Assembly (NCBI GenBank): GCA_013396635.1
Contig: WBMW01003261.1
Location: 17,919-81,918 of the forward strand
Direction of reading: 5' to 3'
DNA length: 64,000 nucleotides
Source of the DNA: Penelope pileata
Taxonomy: Eukaryota; Chordata; Aves; Galliformes; Cracidae
The notes under the pieces were generated by a model, which saw only the letters and a list, made by a program, of their open reading frames with translations, ran no database searches and was not told the origin of the DNA. Below, in pieces: positions 1 through 10,890 of this stretch. The translations under genes and the position numbers were made by a program. Position 1 is the first letter of the stretch. The number at the start of each line of letters is the position of its first letter.

Positions 1-3000
1 TGTTCTACAGTGTATTTTGTCTGGTTTGTTTGGCTTGGTTTTAAGCAAAAAGCTGCTATGGAGACCTGGATTCCTTCCTTTCTTTTGTATATTTCAACTT
101 GTAAAGATTTAAGAAGGACATTACTGTGTTCCTCATCTCATTAAATCTTTTTGGCAGCAATATGGGCAATACATCTGCAAATGAAGTCAACAACAAAATA
201 TGAAGGTGATACCTTTTTTGTAATCATCATTTATGATGCTGGTATTAAAAATTATACTATTTTCTTAATGTTAATATGTAATGAATTTTGTTTTATTTAA
301 TGATTCCTTTTCAGAAATATAAGTGTAAAGGGTGACTTTTTAAACAGGACTTCGCAAAAAATTATGTGAAGCTGTATACCCAACAAGGAACAACAGAAAG
401 TTAAACACTGGAATGGAATGAGCACTGACACGTCTGAGACTAAATATGGAGAATTACAGTGGGAAACATTACTGTAACAGATGGGAGAGGAGAAGAAAGT
501 CAACTTGCACTAATCATAATTCCGATACTTTCTAAGCAACAAATGAAATTAGAGTAAGCAATCTTAGCATACATCTAAGTTTTCTTGGACTGGTGCACTT
601 TTCCTCTCATAATTTTGTCTTACTATATTGTTGGCTAATTATTCCCATTTTTCCTCTTAGTTACTCTAAAATAAAAGATGAATGTGTAGGACCCCTTTCC
701 CATCTGGTGACTCTCTTACCTTCATCATATAAAATATTTGCAAATATAGTGACATAAATTTCTGTGTTTGGTTTTAGAAACTCATTATTGGTCTGAATAC
801 TTTTGGACATTGGTCTATTTTTCAGTTGCTGATTTCCACTAATTTCCTCAATATTTCTGTAGCTTCACTCTAAAAAACTATTTTTATGATAGACAGTATT
901 TTACTGAAAACATGCTTATTTATTAAATCTAAATCAGATTTACAAGATTGACATAGAATTATGATTCATAGCATATTTTCCCTTTGACCTGCTGATCTTG
1001 TGTTTTGATAAATGCTATCTATTCTTGGTAAGCTCGTAGAGCTATAAACAAAAGAAAGAACAGAATTGCTAGCCAATTTACTATTCAACATGAAGAGGTC
1101 AAAGTAGAGTAGCTCAGGTCCTTTACAATAAATGAATCATTTAAAATTGTGAGATCTCATTTTCTTGACAAATATTCTAATGAGGGAAGAAAATGGCTCA
1201 ATGTTAATCCTCTTCAGTGACAGAGGGTAAGAAATGGGGAAATGATGTTAAATTAATCTTGTTACAGGTTTCATACTAGACTTTCCATTCTTATTACCTG
1301 ATGTTCTCAGCTCTTTATATTTAGAAACTTTGTTCATCTTAATTTAGTTCAAGAAGAAACTGAACATTTTAGTGCATTCATACTTTTTTTCTCAGCAAGA
1401 CCCTTAACTGTAAATAAAAATTCCCTTAATTCCCAGTGTTAGTGATTCTCTGTTCTCTTTCATTTAGAAAATGTTAGATCTCAATGGGAATTGAATCTTG
1501 AAGTTTGTATCTGTCCTTCCCAGGAAGGTGATATCACTCCTTACAAATTGTTCGGCGTTACAGTTCACAATGTAGCAATAAGCTATATCTGCTCCTGCCT
1601 CCTTTTGTCTTCTCTAATGGCAACAAATACACCCACAGATGTATGAGTTTTTTTATTTAAATGAGTACGTTATCTTTTAAACCACGCTGGCACTTCCAGA
1701 AGTCTGACAGACTCAACATATGAGAAATAATCCAGAAAAGTGTAAAGTCGGTCACTGGCCCTCAGGTGTCATGTTTTCTGATCATATTAGAGATGAAGCA
1801 TAAATATTAAAATATACGCAGTAGGTTATTATCAAAAGCACTTTTTCTATAATGAACTATTAAATTATTTTCTATATAGCATTAAGTAGCTTTATGTCTC
1901 TTGAACTCTCTTTACTTTCCTAGAGAAACATGTTTCTTCATGCGTCTCTCTGTTAGAGCTCTTAGACAACTTCTGTTGAGTCAAGTAACTGTTTCCAAAA
2001 GTTGAATTTATCTGGAAATAAAAGTTTTCACAGCTGTAGCTACACAGGTAGGAGAAGTAAAGTATTACTGGAAAAAGCAGGGTATGGTCAAACTAGAGCA
2101 TGTGTCTATACATAAACAGACTTTAGTAATCCCAGAATGATAGTCACAGTTGTGGAATGAGATTGGAATGGGAATATTTCCTAAGTTTTGCCTCTCAAAA
2201 AGGCAAAGGTCTTTGAAGCTTCGTTATCTTGAATACTATCTGTCACTCAGGAATTTTATTGTCATTTGTTTTCATTCACAAATCAACCTTAATTTCTCTC
2301 AAGTCTTCTGTCTGCTACTGTTCATCAGGAGGAGAAAAAAAGCTTTGGTATTTGGATATTATATTTCCAAGCTTTCGTATGGGCATATTAAAAACAGCTC
2401 TTTTCCTTTACGGCAGGGCAAGGTAACACAATTGGTGAAACCAGATGATACACATTGCTTTAGGGGACTGCTGGAAAAACTTACCTGTCAGCCTGGAGCT
2501 ATGATAGTGGTTCTGATAAGGCTTCCCTTGATGAGCAGTCATTTCTTGGAGTTCTGTGCTGTGTGTAAGGATGGCTCCCTCAGGAAGTTACAAGTGTCAA
2601 TATTAACCAGTTTATTTCATGGCACTGCATAATGGGATCCATCAATCTAGCTAGTCTTATCTTTCTTAACAGTAGCTTATAACTAGTTTAAATAGGACAA
2701 CGTGAACTGACCTATCTCAGTGGATTCTCTAATAGCTTAAAATTATATCTATGGTCCTTTTTGAATTTCCAGATCCACTTCCTGCTGAATAAGGTAGGTT
2801 ATTCATTTAGATTAACCATCAAGGATGGAGATGTGAGTTGCTGCATATTGTTGTACATGATTTTACAGAGACTTCTCCTGCCTTGTATTTCTTACCTTGT
2901 CACTTATTTTCAGTAAGGCCAATTTTATTTCAGTGTCTGTATAAATTTGCATGCAGCTAATACAAAAAAAAATTCCACAGGTAAGCCTTCAGTAAGCAGC

Positions 3001-3914
3001 TTTGGCATTGCTGTCCAAATAATTTCAAGCTGTCATTCTGTTTTCTCATTTTTGTTGCTGTTGTTGCATGGTTTTCTGAAAAGTAATAAATCTAATCCAG
3101 AAGTGACATTATTCTTTGCTTGATAGAGAAATACCTTTTGGTTATGTTTTCTTTCATTACTAAGACAGTTGACACCTCCGATAACATTTGATTAAAGAAA
3201 TGAAAGAACTATTAAGCAGCGAGTAACACAGCAGTAGGGTTTTTGAGAGAGGATTTCATTTCATCCTTCGCAAGTAAAGGAGAGAGAAAAAAGTTCTTTA
3301 CAAATGAATATTACTTGGACAAAAGACTATAACAGTCCAGTCCCTTCCACTTCATTGTGTGATGGTGACAAATGCCCAAGCATAAACCTTGATAAGATTA
3401 GTTTTCTTTCTGAAATTGGATTACCCAGAGTTCTTGAGCATGAATGCATATGCAGGAGAAAAAAGGTTTGATTTAAGGACTTTTAGCATTCATTTCTTTT
3501 GCCTGGATATTCAGGATCAGCTCTACTTACCAGCCTTCAGCCTACTGCCAGCTGGCCTACCGAAAAATATAAGGAACTACTGCAAAATGTGGTAAAATCC
3601 CACCCAATACTTAGAATTAAATGTTCTTTAGTTTCAGAGTTAATCAGTTGACAATAGTTCAGTCATATGAAAGAATTCTGAAATTCTAGATTTTTAGTGT
3701 TCACTTTAAACTAAAGATCAGGCTTTGAGGCCCTGTAAGACTGACCAGAAACATAAATGGATTGGACAGGCAGGAGTGGACCACAGACTAAATAGATCCC
3801 TGTACAGCAAAGCAGTAGAAAAAAATGAACACCTGCAAAAAGAGGCTAACTTAAGCTGAGGTAGATGGAGGAAAAATGAGTGGAAAAAAAGCTTAAAAGC
3901 AGACGGAAAAGTGC
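1..3914. other. Unique AT-rich DNA, no recognisable gene
   Basis: No exon, RNA gene or repeat family is recognised on either strand. The longest open frame (2150-2632, plus strand, 160 codons) has no family motif, no low-complexity explanation and no clear splice sites. I treat it as a chance frame. Confidence 0.6.
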
Positions 3915-4431
3915 TGTGGTTTGAGCCAGCAGCATCTGGATGCCTCACAGCCTTTCACTTACTCCCCCTCCTCCCAGCTAGGATGAGGGAGAGAATCAGA
4001 AAAAAATGTAGAACTTGTGGGTTGAGATAGAAACTATTTACTAAGACTGAAAATGAATAAAATAACAGTAATGATAATTATATACAAAACAAGTGATGCA
4101 CAAAGCAATTGCTCACCACCCATCCACCAGTGCCCAGCCAGTCCCCAAGCAGTGGCCCCTCCCCAGCTAACTCCCCTCAGTTTTATAGTTCCCATGATGT
4201 CATATGGTATGGAATATTCCTTTGGCCAGTTTAGGTCAGCTGCTCTGGTCCTGTCCCCTCCCAGCTCCTTGTGCCTCTGCAAGCCCCCTTGCTGGCAGGG
4301 CAGTACTGTAAGCTGAGAAACTAAAATGTCCCAGGCTCTGTCCAGCAAGAATTGTAAACATCAGTACTTATTGGTTTTGTTTTCCTTCTAGAACCAAAAC
4401 GTAGCCTCATACTAAGCTAGAAACTAAGACA
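3915..4431 (-). mobile_element. Solo LTR, avian ERVL-type (copy A)
   Basis: Read on the minus strand this begins TGTCTTAGTTTCTAG and ends in a CCACA-type terminus, so it has the TG...CA ends of a retroviral LTR. A TATA box (TATAAAA, plus positions 4181-4187) lies about mid-element. Further on are the pyrimidine-rich and GGGAGGAGG-like segments typical of avian ERVL LTRs. It is about 517 bp and closely resembles the LTR at 15254-15811. It lacks two short blocks that copy has: about 10 bp near 4340 and about 29 bp near 4411. No internal retroviral sequence adjoins it, so it is a solo LTR. I see no convincing target-site duplication. The frames of about 90-100 codons seen here on both strands are incidental. 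Confidence 0.85.
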
Positions 4432-6095
4432 AAATGAACTATTTCTAGATTTTATTCTTATCTTGTGTATGTTTTTTTAAAATCTATTTTAACTGACATT
4501 TCCAAACGTGATTGTAGTTTATACACTGGGAGAAAATCTCTTAAATAGTAGGTATAGATAGATTTCTCTTTATTTTCTTTCCTCTGTAGTAGGTATATTT
4601 GAGGATGTGTGCTCTGTTCAAATCACAAACATTACACAAACATTAATCACTTACATCTTGACAGTTTCACGAACAGAAGACCACTGTGCCATTACAAGGC
4701 AGTGGAATGTTAAAGACCTGTATACAAGAGTATTTTTTTTCCTGGAAAAGATACCTAATAACAATTCTTTGCCCTTTCAAATTTCTGTTTGCAAAATAAG
4801 GCATTACCATGTAGAAGAACTCTAATTTCAAAAGCGGTGTTTATAGTGAGATATTTTTATGGGATTTGAAACTACATTTGTGTATTACAGAAAAATGTTT
4901 GCTTTTGGAGGTTAAATCTAATGCATATTGCTACAGGAGATCATTCTCTGTATGTTGACTGTAATCACATTTAAGTCTCTCATAACTTAATTTTTACTGA
5001 CACTTGTGTGATTCAAATTTCATTAGAACTAAGGAAAACAGAAGTGCTACTAGATGTCAAATGTGACTGTGACTCAAATAAAGCATTTTTTAAATAGAGT
5101 CCTGTTTGAAAGTAATTACATAGAATATACTGAAGTCATTTATGAGTAATAAATCCTGTTGTACATGTTAGAGTATTGTCCCTGGGAAACGTAACTTCTG
5201 TGTTTCTCCTTCCTTATTTATTCAGGCAGTGTTGGCCGAACATTATTACAGTTGTGTTAGTTACTTGAAAGCATTTCTGTTGTAGAAATGGATAAATGGT
5301 TAAATGACTAAGTGGAAAAAATGATTGGAATATTCCCAACATCGTGTGTTGCTGCTTAAAAGTATTTAAATAAGAAAAATGCTTTTTTCAAAAATATGGC
5401 AAGTTAAGTGACTGGAAGTAATTCATCCCTTCCCGTGCCTCAGCTTCTTCTCACAGTGCTGTTAATGGTTGGACAAGACAAGACCAGAGGAGCCTTGCAA
5501 GGGAATTTTGGCTATTGTGGGCATAGACAGAGAGGGCTAAAAATAAAATGAGGGGGCAATATATGGTATCACATACACGATATTGAATATGAGCTTTACA
5601 GATCACAGAAGTCCCATTCATTAACCAAGAAAGTGCACATCTGCTGTTCAAAAACTAAGCCCAGGCAGTGGCAAAGTCCAATTTGAGAGTGTCATGGGGT
5701 ATGTGAAAAACTCCTGTCAGCCCACTGCTACCCAGAGCTGTGAGTATTTGGTGGAGTTCTTTCCAGCACTCAGGAGTAGTATTGTTCTACTCCTCTGCTG
5801 TCTTCACCTCGTCTTGGACTTCGTATATGAACTTTCTGTGATGTGCAGTAATGGTTGCTGGCCAACTTTGCCGATAATGTGAGGGAAAGAAGTAAGTGCT
5901 GAATGAATAAAACCAATCCTTGCTGAGATTCCCTTCTCCATTGCTGCTAGACAGCAACCTCTGCTGTCAGAATAAAGACTATATTCATGGGCATTTCATG
6001 GACCTCTTCCATTTTTTACCATGTTTTTACAATAGGTTTTTATTTGAAATAAATCAAGTACAATGCATTGAAATAATTTTTTACTAATATCTTAA
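4432..6095. other. Unique DNA, no recognisable gene
   Basis: No gene seen. The part from about 5450 to 5985 is less AT-rich and has AATAAA-type signals near 5907 and 5971. It could be a very old LTR, but I find no matching ends and do not call it as one. Confidence 0.4.
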
Positions 6096-6096
6096 A

Positions 6097-6210
6097 TCAG
6101 AGAATCATCAAGGTTAGAAAAGATCTCCAAGATCATCTAGTCCAACCATCCACCAAGATTACACACTAAACCACATCCTTCATTTCCACATCCCTGTCAC
6201 GTGATAGAGT
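6097..6210 (-). repeat. CR1 LINE 3' end fragment
   Basis: The stretch runs in the reverse-complement order of a CR1 3' end: an aatcatcaaggtt tract, then a diverged form of the catctagtccaacc block, then the start of the 3' untranslated region. It is short and old, with no coding sequence. CR1 elements insert with variable 5' truncation, which explains a fragment this small. Confidence 0.75.
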
Positions 6211-7865
6211 GCTGTCCACTGTTACTTTACTGCAGCATAATAATGTGATAGCCTCTGTTCCAGAGCAGTAAAGGTTCATCTTCAATCAATGGTCAATTGT
6301 TTCACAACTGTTGTAATGTTGAAAGGAAATATGTAAAATTTCAATTCAACAAATTGTGGTTGAATATATTGACAGACTTATGTGTTCAGGAGGCAAATAC
6401 ATACTACAGTAAATGGGCTTTTTTAGGTCTGAAAGATGAACAGTTTTCACAGTCTGGGCAAAGCCAAACATTCAGGCAGTCTGAATAAATAATGACCAGC
6501 TAAATTATTTCTACAACATTGAATATTTAAAGGCAACGTGGTACTTTACATCTTTAAAGAGCATCTTGACAAGCATCTCTTGCAGAAGTGCCCATTTACC
6601 TTACTCAGATGCTATATACTTAATATTAGAGTCAAAATATCTTTATCAGTACAAGGCTAAAGTATTCATTTACGTTATTGTGATCTTCTTAGGAAGTACT
6701 GATTTAGTTGTTGCTGTGATAGTATGTTGAAAACTCGAATTACTGACAAATGTTACTAACTGCTACAAAGAATAATGCAGTTTCTTCAAAGTATAAACCA
6801 TTGTGACTTTTTTCCTCCACAACCAGGAGTGTTCTGAAGAAACAACAAGCTAAACATTCTTCCATAAACTCCAGCAATGTGAACTTATGTAGCTCCTTCA
6901 GTTAGTTTTAGTATTTTGGGAGGAGAAAACAAACAAAAAACCCACAAGCTTGAAGACTTATTGTGATGTCTTAATAGGATGTTCATCAATTTTAGTGGAG
7001 TTGAGTTCAGTTCAGTCCTTAACCTAAAGTTTTGATACCCTTTAAGAAGAATAAAGTGGAAAAGAGCAAGAATCAATGAAAAAAGGAGGTAATTGCCTCT
7101 ATAAAATGCAACAAAATTTTAAATTTAATGGGGTAGTTGCTATCCTTTTGAAGTCCAAGAGAACAACAAATACTTATTAATGAAACAGCTGAAAGATAAA
7201 AGACATGAAGATTAGATGCTCAAAATTACAGACAAGCAGAAACACACCATTCAAGAATTCCACAGAGAAAATAATTGAAGTACGATTCTGAATCACTGCT
7301 GGTGAACTATTGATATTCCTGTAATGGAGTGAAAATATTGATGGGCAGAAGCTCTAGGGTTCAATTCAAAAGGCACTTTTCTGAATTTAGGAGCTGTTTA
7401 ATGTGGATTGTGTAATCTGTTGACTGTCAAGCTTAGTCACGTCATATACACAAATGAAATAAAGCTATCAAATTGCTTCCTAAAGGGCTACAAAATATTC
7501 TGTAAAAGTATCCAGCATGAATTAATGCCAGGGTGACCAAGCATTTACCTACCTTAGAAATATAACATTCACCCTTATGATGCCACAGCAAGCATTAAGC
7601 ACAAACAGTTAATTTAGGTATCGCATATCCTCATAATTACCTGCTAAGACAAGTACATATTACCAACTTTTTGCTGCCTTTTATAGTAGTTGATTTTTTA
7701 CAGCAATGGAATTGAGAGACTACATGAAGTCAAACTGCAACAGATGAAAAAGATATTTATAGAGATGAACAAGAAAAGATTTAAATGCTAAAATGTTGCA
7801 ACAGTTCTGTATTGTCCATTTTATAAATCATTCTTACCACTGTATAGCAATTCTCTGAAACACTG
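6211..7865. other. Unique AT-rich DNA
   Basis: No gene, RNA or recognisable repeat was seen on either strand. Confidence 0.5.
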
Positions 7866-7867
7866 TG

Positions 7868-7926
7868 TAACTGATGGTTGGACTAGATGATCTTGGACCA
7901 AGATCATATCTTCCAACCTTTATGAT
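7868..7926 (+). repeat. CR1 3' end, interrupted by an LTR
   Basis: This is the CR1 3' untranslated end on the plus strand (gttggactagatgatctt, then ttccaacctttatgat). It stops inside the terminal tail because a 0.85 kb LTR is inserted at 7927. The tail resumes at 8781-8796 (atgattccatgat). Confidence 0.85.
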
Positions 7927-8780
7927 TGTAAGAGACTGTTTTGGAATCTTTTGTCTCAAAGCTTGCTGTGAGAACTCTTTTGCCCCAAAGTTTGCCCATC
8001 TGCCTGCTGCCCAAAGGCTTGCAGACCAGGGGCAATGAGAGACAAGCAGCCGCAAAACGGCCATCGAGCAGCCTTTCAGACTGGCGCCTTGAGGGAGGCA
8101 ACCACGGAAGGAGACGTGCAAGCCCGTCCGTGCCCATTTGTGTGATACGTGACATACCTGGGTGCCCAGGAATGTCATGCTGTCCGAAAAGGAGGATAAG
8201 AAGACCTCCTCCAACGGGGGAAATGCTAGCTGCCTACGAGCTGCCTAGGAGCTGCCTACCTGCTGCTGTCTGATGGATGTCTGGCTGGACCTGCTTGATA
8301 CCTCCTGCTGTTTGAGACATGAGGTCCTGCTGCCCTGCTACCTGATGCCTGCTTGTTGCTCCTGCTTCCTGCCTGATGGCCCGATGCCTGGCGATGCCTG
8401 ATGCCTGCTGCCTGAAGCCTGCTCCTGCTTCTCCTGATGTCTGCTCTTGCTCCGCCTGGTGCCTGCTGCCTGAGACCTGATGATGCCTGCTTGCTGCTGC
8501 TCCCCCTGCGCTTTTGCTCCCCCGCTCCCACACGGGCCTGAAGATATTCCTGGTCTGACAGAACGGCGAGGGATCCAAGGTGGTGACTGTCCCTGCTTTT
8601 TTATAGGTAACCCTCTCTCTTATTTCCTACGCTTTTACCTTGGCCTGTTTTCCCATCCCCGTCTCCCTCACTGACCAGAATTTCTATTAAACTGGTCAGA
8701 CAACATTTGACCTTGTTTGTGTCTTAATCTCACTCTGGGTATGTTAAAGAATCTCCCCTCACTCCAATAATTGGAGCAGG
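7927..8780 (+). mobile_element. Solo LTR with a CCTGCTG-rich array
   Basis: The element starts TGTAAGAGACTG and is bounded by a 5-bp direct repeat atgat (7922-7926 and 8781-8785) that restores an uninterrupted CR1 tail when the element is removed. A TATA-like TTTTATAGG lies at about 8599 and an ATTAAA polyadenylation-type signal at 8686-8691, followed by a U5-like segment. Positions 8228-8505 are an irregular tandem array of CCTGCTG/CCTGATG words. The 3' terminus reads GCAGG rather than ending in CA, so the last bases are either mutated or I have placed that edge slightly wrong. No internal retroviral genes flank it. Frames on both strands in the array (such as 8234-8578 minus) are low-complexity shadows. 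Confidence 0.75.
8228..8505. repeat. Irregular CCTGCTG/CCTGATG tandem array
   Basis: GC-rich short-period repetition, mostly 7-mers and 14-mers of cctgctg and cctgatg, within the upstream half of the LTR that contains it. It stands out from the AT-rich surroundings. Codon-like frames through it are artefacts of the periodicity. Confidence 0.8.
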
Positions 8781-8796
8781 ATGATTCCATGATAAA

Positions 8797-9166
8797 ACTG
8801 AATAGTTCTACACACTTGTTCTGCTGCTATTATCTGAACAATGCCTTTAGAACATTTTAAAATTATAGATGCGTATTACTTCTTGACCTGCTGAAATTAT
8901 ATCTAGGAATTTAAGGCAACAATTTTTGAAGGCAATGACAAGTTTTTGATCACCAAATGTTTTTTAGAAAGAATTCTAGCTTAACTGCATGCTATACCTG
9001 TTCTGCTGTTCCAGTGGATTTAGCCTAGCTTTAGTTAAAAAGATAGATGTGGAGCTTTCTATACCTTTAGCATTTCCCAAAGAAAAAAAAAATCCTAAAA
9101 TGAAACAAGACTATTAGATTGTGATGATCTCAATGTTGCCATAACTTTAATTTTATGCCTAAATAA
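8797..9166. other. Unique DNA between two LTRs
   Basis: AT-rich spacer with no gene or repeat recognised. Confidence 0.5.
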
Positions 9167-9171
9167 GTTCT

Positions 9172-9692
9172 TGTTCTGGTTTCAGCAGGCAGGCCTGGAA
9201 ACCCCACACAGCCTTTCGCTCACCTCCCCCTCCTCCCAGCTGGGATGGGGGAGAGAATCAAAAAATAAGGTAGAACTTGTGGGTTGAGATAAAAACTATT
9301 TACTAACAGAAAGAGGAAAATAGAATAAAATAACAGCAATGATAATTATATACAAAACAAGTGATTGTACAAAGCAATCGCTCACCAACCGCGACCGATG
9401 CTTAGCCAATCCCCAAGCAAACGGGCCCTCCCCGCTCACTTCCCTTCCTTATATTACATGATGTCATATGGTATGGAATATCCCTTTGGTCAGTTTGGGT
9501 CAGCTGCCCCATTCTTGTCCCCTCCCAGCTCCCTGCGGCCCCCCCAGCCTCTTCACTCTCCTGGCAGAGACATACAAATGTCCTTGGTTCTGTTCAGTGC
9601 TGCCAGGTGTTATCAGCCTTGTTTTCTTTCTAGAACCAAAACACAGCTTTGTAGCAGACACTGAGAGAAAGTTTCAGTTAGTAACTAAGACA
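9172..9692 (-). mobile_element. Solo LTR, avian ERVL-type (copy B), with target-site duplication
   Basis: This belongs to the same broad family as the LTRs at 3915 and 15254. On the minus strand it starts TGTCTTAGTTACTAAC and ends CCAGAACA. A perfect 5-bp duplication gttct flanks it (9167-9171 and 9693-9697), the length expected for ERVL-type integration. It carries the shared central block (catatgacatcatg on the minus strand) and the downstream pyrimidine-rich segment. It is more diverged from the other two than they are from each other. No internal retroviral sequence is attached. Confidence 0.92.
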
Positions 9693-9799
9693 GTTCTTCA
9701 TTTGAGAATTTGTTTAAGAGGCAGAGCAGAGATAAACAGTCAAAGGAGAAGTGTGCGAAAAAGTGGTTCTAAGTATTCTCCTTGTCTGGCATTCTGTGG

Positions 9800-9871
9800 C
9801 ACAGGGCAGTATCAGATCAATTATCAATCTTTGAGAAACTCCACTCATGACCAGCTGTCAGGTTGAGACAT
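9800..9871 (-). repeat. Old CR1 piece, left of an LTR insertion
   Basis: A diverged reverse-complement CR1 reverse-transcriptase region: the segment equivalent to gaacaccactagtgacc reads gaaactccactcatgacc here. It stops at the gacat duplication of the LTR at 9872 and continues at 10641. Confidence 0.55.
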
Positions 9872-10013
9872 TGTCTCATCCCACTTGGTGGGTTGCGAGG
9901 CAGATGAATATTTGAAATCCCACTGAATAAGGCTTACCCTTGTTGGCAGGGGTTGTGGGAGCGACAGAGTGAGACGACTCAGAGGAATAATACAAAGCAA
10001 TTTATTGAGTTCA

Positions 10014-10131
10014 ACAACCATAACTGGTCCACCGTCTTGAGACAAAATTAGTCAGCATTCTAACAACAATCAATGACCACAATTGGTCCACTATCTTGAG
10101 GCAAAATTAGGCAACTTTCTGACAACAACGA
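10014..10131. repeat. Two-copy 59-bp tandem repeat inside the LTR
   Basis: Units 10014-10072 and 10073-10131 share the order accataactggtcc / accacaattggtcc, then tcttgagacaaaatta / tcttgaggcaaaatta. They differ at roughly one base in five. The repeat is close to the AATAAA signal. Confidence 0.75.
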
Positions 10132-10397
10132 TAAGCATTACCGATAAACAGGTTACTTCGGCACAGGCATCTTTTCTTAGTCAACTACTTGGGCTTACTA
10201 ATAGGCATATTTAGGCAATGGCTACTACAGAAGATGAGTGAAAAGAGATCAACAGGAAAGAAAAGAGTAAGAGGAAAATGAAAATAAAAGCTGGAGAGAC
10301 AGATTTTTCACCCTATCCTCAGATCCAGCATAGTCTTGAGCTGGGGTCTTCATCCGTGGGTGGATGATTCAACAAAGGCAGAATGTGTGTGTTCACC

Positions 10398-10406
10398 TTT
10401 ATATAG
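10398..10406 (-). promoter_or_regulatory. TATA box of the 9872-10640 LTR
   Basis: TATATAAAG on the minus strand, about 390 bp upstream of the AATAAA at 10001-10006, as expected for a U3 promoter. Whether it is active cannot be judged from sequence. Confidence 0.55.
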
Positions 10407-10640
10407 TCCAGATGGTCAGAGACTGCCCTTGGTTTGGCAACTCCTCTGCATCTGCGCAGCTCAGGGTTCCAGAACATTCGTGAATTTTCGGCAAAGGCAT
10501 GCACCCTGCCCCCCCCATTAAGTTGCCATAAAGGAAGTGGGTAGAACAGCTTGTTGCCTGGCCCCTGCAGGACCAAACTTGCTCCCTCACCTTCCTTCTC
10601 TAGCCGGAGTTGTTGAGTCATTTCCCATTGGTCTCTTACA

Positions 10641-10890
10641 GACATTAACCTCTGAGTTTGACAATTCAGCCAGATAGCCACCCATTTTTTGTTATTTTGT
10701 AGTTCAGTCCAGATATGAAAAGGTTATTAGTTAAGAAGATGTCATGGCAGACTGTGTCCAAATCCTTGCTAAAATAGAGGTACATGACATATGCTCTGAG
10801 CAAGTTGTTTCCTCAAATAAAGGGATCAGGTTAGTCAAACAGGTATTACCCTTTATAAATTGGTATTGGCTTTTTTTGATGGACTTTCTT
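10641..10890 (-). repeat. Old CR1 piece, right of an LTR insertion
   Basis: Continues the CR1 at 9800-9871. Recognisable diverged blocks are ttcagccagatagcc, gatgtcatggcagactgtgtc, and then the segment around aggtacatgacat. The coding frame is destroyed. Confidence 0.65.

Larger units (their letters stand above)
9872..10640 (-). mobile_element. Solo LTR splitting a CR1, with target-site duplication
   Basis: On the minus strand the element runs from TGTAAGAGACC to GGGATGAGACA, 769 bp. It is flanked by a perfect 5-bp repeat gacat (9867-9871 and 10641-10645). A strong TATA box (TATATAAAG, plus positions 10398-10406) and an AATAAA signal (10001-10006) are in the right order on the minus strand. 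It shares only the first ten bases with the LTR at 7927, so it is a different family or a distant relative. It contains a 59-bp tandem duplication. The 120-codon minus frame at 10319-10681 lies over the U3 region and runs past the LTR edge, so it is not a gene. Confidence 0.88.

Noticed and set aside
2150..2632. 160-codon open frame on the plus strand
   Set aside because: No family motif, no supporting splice or promoter context, and no coding-like bias against its AT-rich surroundings. A search for protein homology would be needed to revive it.
4034..4348. 104-codon minus frame and opposing 87-codon plus frame
   Set aside because: Both lie wholly inside an LTR and recur in the related LTR at 15375-15770. 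They are non-coding LTR sequence read in frames.
5440..5990. Possible ancient LTR
   Set aside because: AATAAA-type signals only. No termini or similarity to the other LTRs in the window.
8228..8505. CRISPR-like array or CpG-island promoter
   Set aside because: The repeats are direct, irregular and without spacers, inside an LTR of a vertebrate genome. CpG content is low.
8234..8578. 114-codon Gln/Ala/Ser-rich minus frame
   Set aside because: It is the CCTGCTG/CCTGATG array translated, so the frame follows the repeat period and not selection.
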